From assembly GCA_009936825.1 (NCBI GenBank), contig JAACDV010000079.1, positions 1-9,411 on the forward strand: DNA of 9,411 nt, read 5' to 3'. Below are positions 6,982 through 9,411 of the stretch, piece after piece. Position 1 is the stretch's first letter. Each line of letters starts with the position of its first letter. The notes beneath the pieces were generated by a model. That model did no database searches and was not told the origin of the DNA. It saw only the letters and a program-made list of their open reading frames with translations. The position numbers were made by a program, and so were the translations under genes. The DNA is from Bacteroidota bacterium (GTDB taxonomy: Bacteria > Pseudomonadota > Alphaproteobacteria > Puniceispirillales > Puniceispirillaceae).

Positions 6982-8379
6982 ATGCGAAGCGGAGCTAGTG
7001 ATGCTGGGATAATTATAGACTTTGAGCGCGCGTTTGGGGATAACGGAAGGATGAGCCATCCACAATCAGTCACACCGAAACCCGGGCAGAAATTAACCGT
7101 TGCCGCGATCATCGTGGCCGCAGGACGCAGTGCCCGAATGGGGACCGTGCCGCAAGGTTCTAGCACCAACGGAAGTGCGGCCGGGGCACCTACCGACACA
7201 CCGCTTCTGGAAAAGCAATTCCAGCAGCTTTGCGGGGTGCCCGTACTGGCACATTCAGTGTCTGCGTTTTTGAGCCATCCTTTGGTTACGACTGTTATCA
7301 TTGTCACTGCCGAAGGGCGTGAGGACGCTGCCCGTGAAGCGCTGGCCGGTATCGAAGAAATAGCGAGGGCCCCGGATCATAAAAACCGTATCAGCATTGT
7401 TACCGGCGGTGCGCGGCGACAGGATTCGGTTCGCGCCGGACTAAACGCAGCATCTGCTAGCGGTGCTGATCTGGTCGCCATCCATGATGCTGCCCGCCCG
7501 TTCCTGCCGCATGCTGTGATTGACCGGCTAGTTCAGGCGATCCTATCCGGTGCCAGGGCTGCGCTGCCTGTAATGCCGGTCGTTGATACGCTAAAACATG
7601 TTGCTGAGGAACGCGTGAACGGCACTATGGACAGATCTAGCCTTGCCACCGCGCAGACGCCGCAGTTATTTTATCTTGCCGATATTACCGCGCTACATGC
7701 GCGCCATGAACCCGGGCTGGAGATGACTGATGATATTGGGCTTGCCGAAAAAGCCGGTCTGGAAGTGGCAGCGGTTAAGGGTGCCAAAAGCCTGATGAAG
7801 CTAACCGTGGCAGAAGATTTTACCCTTCTGGCCGCCCTAGCCAGCTCTACCAGAGGAGATGCGGCGATGATACCTGATATTCGTGTTGGAAATGGCTTTG
7901 ATGTTCACAAATTTTCGGACGAACCGGGACCGATTTATCTGGCCGGAATAGAAGTCGCAAGCAAGCGCGGAATGTTGGCACATTCAGACGGGGATGTCGG
8001 ATTGCATGCTCTATGTGACGCTATTTTTGGCGCAGTTGGTGACGGCGATATCGGGTCACATTTTCCGCCATCTGATGCCAAATGGAGGAATGCCGACAGC
8101 GCCATGTTCATGCGCTTGGCCGCCAAAAAATGCGCCGAGCATAATGCTGTCATCCTGCATCTTGATCTGACCTTGATTTGCGAGACGCCAAAAATTGGTC
8201 CCTTGCGCGATGCTATGCGCGCGCGTATCGCCCAACTTGCCGGAATTGAAATCGGCCGCGTTGGCGTTAAGGCAACAACGTCTGAGGGGCTGGGTTTTAC
8301 CGGGCGCGGTGAAGGTATCGCGGCGCAAGCAACGGCTACCATCGCCCTAACCCACACTCCGAGCGACGTCATTGACTGA
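6982..8379 (+). CDS. ispDF: IspDF bifunctional MEP-pathway enzyme
   Basis: This is a fusion of IspD (MEP cytidylyltransferase) and IspF (MECDP synthase), the third and fifth steps of the MEP isoprenoid pathway. Such fusions are common in Alphaproteobacteria. From the first ATG it has 465 residues. The IspD half (about 39-285) shows VAAGRSARMG (45-54), GGARRQDSV (142-150), IHDAARPF (167-174), AQTPQLF (224-230) and TDDIGLAE (239-246). The IspF half (about 300-460) shows RVGNGFDVHKF with metal ligands D307 and H309, HSDGDVGLHALCDA with H342, DIGSHFPPSD and TTSEGLGFTGRGEG. Between RMG (54) and the conserved KQ (78-79) there is an extra Gly/Ser/Ala/Thr-rich insertion of about 18 residues. The start is uncertain: GAGGT lies 11 nt before 6982, while an ATG at 7051 (442 residues) fits the domain start better but has GGAAGG directly abutting it. 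Confidence 0.95.
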   Translation: MRSGASDAGIIIDFERAFGDNGRMSHPQSVTPKPGQKLTVAAIIVAAGRSARMGTVPQGSSTNGSAAGAPTDTPLLEKQFQQLCGVPVLAHSVSAFLSHPLVTTVIIVTAEGREDAAREALAGIEEIARAPDHKNRISIVTGGARRQDSVRAGLNAASASGADLVAIHDAARPFLPHAVIDRLVQAILSGARAALPVMPVVDTLKHVAEERVNGTMDRSSLATAQTPQLFYLADITALHARHEPGLEMTDDIGLAEKAGLEVAAVKGAKSLMKLTVAEDFTLLAALASSTRGDAAMIPDIRVGNGFDVHKFSDEPGPIYLAGIEVASKRGMLAHSDGDVGLHALCDAIFGAVGDGDIGSHFPPSDAKWRNADSAMFMRLAAKKCAEHNAVILHLDLTLICETPKIGPLRDAMRARIAQLAGIEIGRVGVKATTSEGLGFTGRGEGIAAQATATIALTHTPSDVID

Positions 8380-8396
8380 CCCGAAAGGTAAGATGC

Positions 8397-8864
8397 ATGC
8401 CCCATAATCTCTGGATGTTTCTGGCAACCCTTGGTCCGATAGGGTTTATCCGCCCTGCCCCCGGGACATGGGGGTCGCTCGCCGCCATGATTATCGGGGT
8501 TGGCATTGCGATGCTCTCTCCAAAATTATTGGAATTTGCCTTCATGATTATCTGCATCACCGGCATTATTGCCGCTGGCAAATATCAGGATTCCACTGGT
8601 AAAAAAGACGCATCCGAGATTGTGGTCGATGAGGTCGCTGGCCAATGGATACCGCTTTTCGTTATTCCGGTTGATGATTGGCGCTGGCTTCTGGCCGCGT
8701 TCATCCTGTTCAGGTTTTTTGATATTGTTAAGCCGGGACCAGTCAAAATGGCCGAAGCCCTGCCGCGCGGCATTGGCGTAATGGCCGATGATATCGTTGC
8801 CGGTGTTCTGGCGGCGGTCTGCCTGCTGGCGGCGCAATGGGCCCTGACCGGAGGCGTATTTTAA
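8397..8864 (+). CDS. pgpA: Phosphatidylglycerophosphatase A
   Basis: This inner-membrane phosphatase turns phosphatidylglycerophosphate into phosphatidylglycerol in phospholipid synthesis. It has 155 residues, close to the family's usual 150-170. PgpA signatures are present in order: GFIRPAPGTWGSL (16-28), GKYQDSTGKKDASEIVVDEV (61-80) with the acidic D79/E80 pair in VVDEVAGQW, RFFDIVKPGPV (106-116) and the late MADDIVAG (129-136). Hydrophobic stretches at about 27-41, 44-60, 95-109 and 131-150 fit a polytopic membrane protein. An AAAGG sits about 7-8 nt before the ATG. It starts 17 bp after ispDF and its stop overlaps the next start (TAATG), so it is probably co-transcribed and coupled to cinA. 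Confidence 0.94.
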   Translation: MPHNLWMFLATLGPIGFIRPAPGTWGSLAAMIIGVGIAMLSPKLLEFAFMIICITGIIAAGKYQDSTGKKDASEIVVDEVAGQWIPLFVIPVDDWRWLLAAFILFRFFDIVKPGPVKMAEALPRGIGVMADDIVAGVLAAVCLLAAQWALTGGVF

Positions 8865-9364
8865 TGAACGATAAATCTCGGGAGACTCTGTTAGAGGATC
8901 AAGCTGGGCGGGTTATTAAGGCCGCTGCTAAAGCTGGCATTATGGTCACATGTGCGGAATCCTGTACTGGCGGGATGGTCACTGCCGCGCTGACCGATAT
9001 TGCCGGGGCTTCGGCAGTGCTTGATCGCGGTTTTGTGACGTACAGCAATGCAGCCAAAACCGATCTTCTGGGGGTTGATGAAGCCATACTTAACGCGCAT
9101 GGCGCGGTATCGCCCCAGACCGCATATGCAATGGCAACTGGTGCGCTAAAAGCAGCTCCAAACGCACATCTTGCGGTTTCCATTACCGGAATTGCCGGTC
9201 CGGGCGGGGGCAGTGCTGAAAAGCCCGTCGGTCTCGTCTATTTCGGATGCGCGGTGCGCGGCGGCACCACGGCTACCCGCAAATGCCAGTTTGACGGGGA
9301 TCGTGCAGCAATCCGGCAGCAGGCGGCGATGTTCGCGCTGACGCTGATAGATGAGAATATCTGA
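8864..9364 (+). CDS. pncC: Short CinA (PncC-type nicotinamide-nucleotide amidohydrolase)
   Basis: This is a stand-alone CinA C-terminal domain of 166 residues. In the characterised family it deamidates nicotinamide mononucleotide to nicotinate mononucleotide, recycling pyridine nucleotides. The N-terminal MoCF/CinA-N half of full CinA is absent, as in many Proteobacteria. Motifs are AESCTGG (31-37), with the family's catalytic Ser33, then GFVTYSNAAKTDLLGV (56-71), HGAVS (79-83), SITGIAGPGGG (106-116) and KPVGLVYF (120-127). The ATG at 8864 was chosen because GGAGG lies 9 nt upstream and the ATG overlaps the pgpA stop by one base. An in-frame ATG at 8837, 9 codons earlier, lacks these features and would overlap pgpA by 28 bp. 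The name cinA is also widely used for it. Confidence 0.92.
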   Translation: MNDKSRETLLEDQAGRVIKAAAKAGIMVTCAESCTGGMVTAALTDIAGASAVLDRGFVTYSNAAKTDLLGVDEAILNAHGAVSPQTAYAMATGALKAAPNAHLAVSITGIAGPGGGSAEKPVGLVYFGCAVRGGTTATRKCQFDGDRAAIRQQAAMFALTLIDENI

Positions 9365-9366
9365 AT

Positions 9367-9411
9367 TCAGATTGGAAGCCGGGCCTTCATCAGAGCCGGG
9401 CCATCATCAGG
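9367..9411 (-). CDS. Possible C-terminal tail of a convergent gene
   Basis: On the minus strand a frame enters at the window edge and ends at TGA (9369-9367), reading PDDGPALMKARLPI. A convergent gene after cinA would fit the usual alphaproteobacterial order, where lipA and a RatA/COQ10-type gene often neighbour cinA. Fourteen codons are too few to recognise a family, and part of the stretch is a DNA duplication. This is a weak suggestion. Confidence 0.15.
   Translation of the reverse strand, partial: PDDGPALMKARLPI
9378..9411. repeat. Two-copy 17-bp tandem repeat after cinA
   Basis: The units GCCGGGCCTTCATCAGA (9378-9394) and GCCGGGCCATCATCAGG (9395-9411) are adjacent and differ at two bases. 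The second unit ends exactly at the window edge, so more copies may follow. It begins 13 bp after the cinA stop. I see no clear hairpin plus U-run here, so I do not call a terminator. Confidence 0.8.

Noticed and set aside
7935..8405. Minus-strand open frame of 156 codons opposite the IspF half
   Set aside because: It is antisense to clear IspF motifs and has no recognisable protein features.
8837..8863. Upstream ATG for cinA/pncC
   Set aside because: It would overlap pgpA by 28 bp, while the ATG at 8864 has an ideally placed GGAGG and the common TAATG coupling.
1..9411. RNA genes, insertion sequences, phage or defence genes
   Set aside because: I saw no tRNA-like or rRNA-like sequence, transposase, terminal inverted repeats or defence motifs. 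Nearly all the window is accounted for by the conserved genes listed.

Overview
The window holds a conserved chromosomal neighbourhood typical of Alphaproteobacteria: the nitrogen-regulation cluster dusB-ntrB-ntrC-ntrY-ntrX on the minus strand, divergent from ispDF-pgpA-cinA(pncC) on the plus strand. The fused IspDF enzyme, the dusB(nifR3)-ntrBC linkage and the ntrYX pair immediately after ntrC all point to this class. Base composition looks moderate (roughly 50-55% GC by eye), lower than in most rhizobia or Rhodospirillaceae. I cannot place the order from sequence alone.

Minus strand, read from about 6.8 kb down to 1: dusB (tRNA dihydrouridine synthase), ntrB (soluble PAS histidine kinase), ntrC (response regulator of the bacterial enhancer-binding protein type), ntrY (membrane histidine kinase) and ntrX (second response regulator of the same type, cut by the window edge). 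Each of the four junctions can be read as a 4-bp ATGA or GTGA stop/start overlap, so the set looks like one translationally coupled operon. A candidate extended -10 promoter and a small inverted repeat lie upstream of dusB.

Plus strand, 6982 to 9364: ispDF (two MEP-pathway isoprenoid steps in one protein), pgpA (phosphatidylglycerophosphate phosphatase) and a short cinA that is only the PncC amidohydrolase domain. Gaps are 17 bp and a 1-bp overlap, so this is also probably one transcript. The last 47 bp carry a 17-bp tandem duplication and may hold the tail of a convergent gene.

Most of the region is ordinary housekeeping and regulation, and I found no new defence, mobile or biosynthetic system. 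Three things stand out. The sigma-54-contact loop (GAFTGA) is altered in NtrC (NAFVGA) and unrecognisable in NtrX. The NtrC interdomain linker is lengthened by an in-frame minisatellite of 15-bp and 30-bp units. Short tandem duplications of 14 to 30 bp recur in four other places or more across coding and non-coding DNA. IspD also has an unusual insertion in its nucleotide-binding loop.
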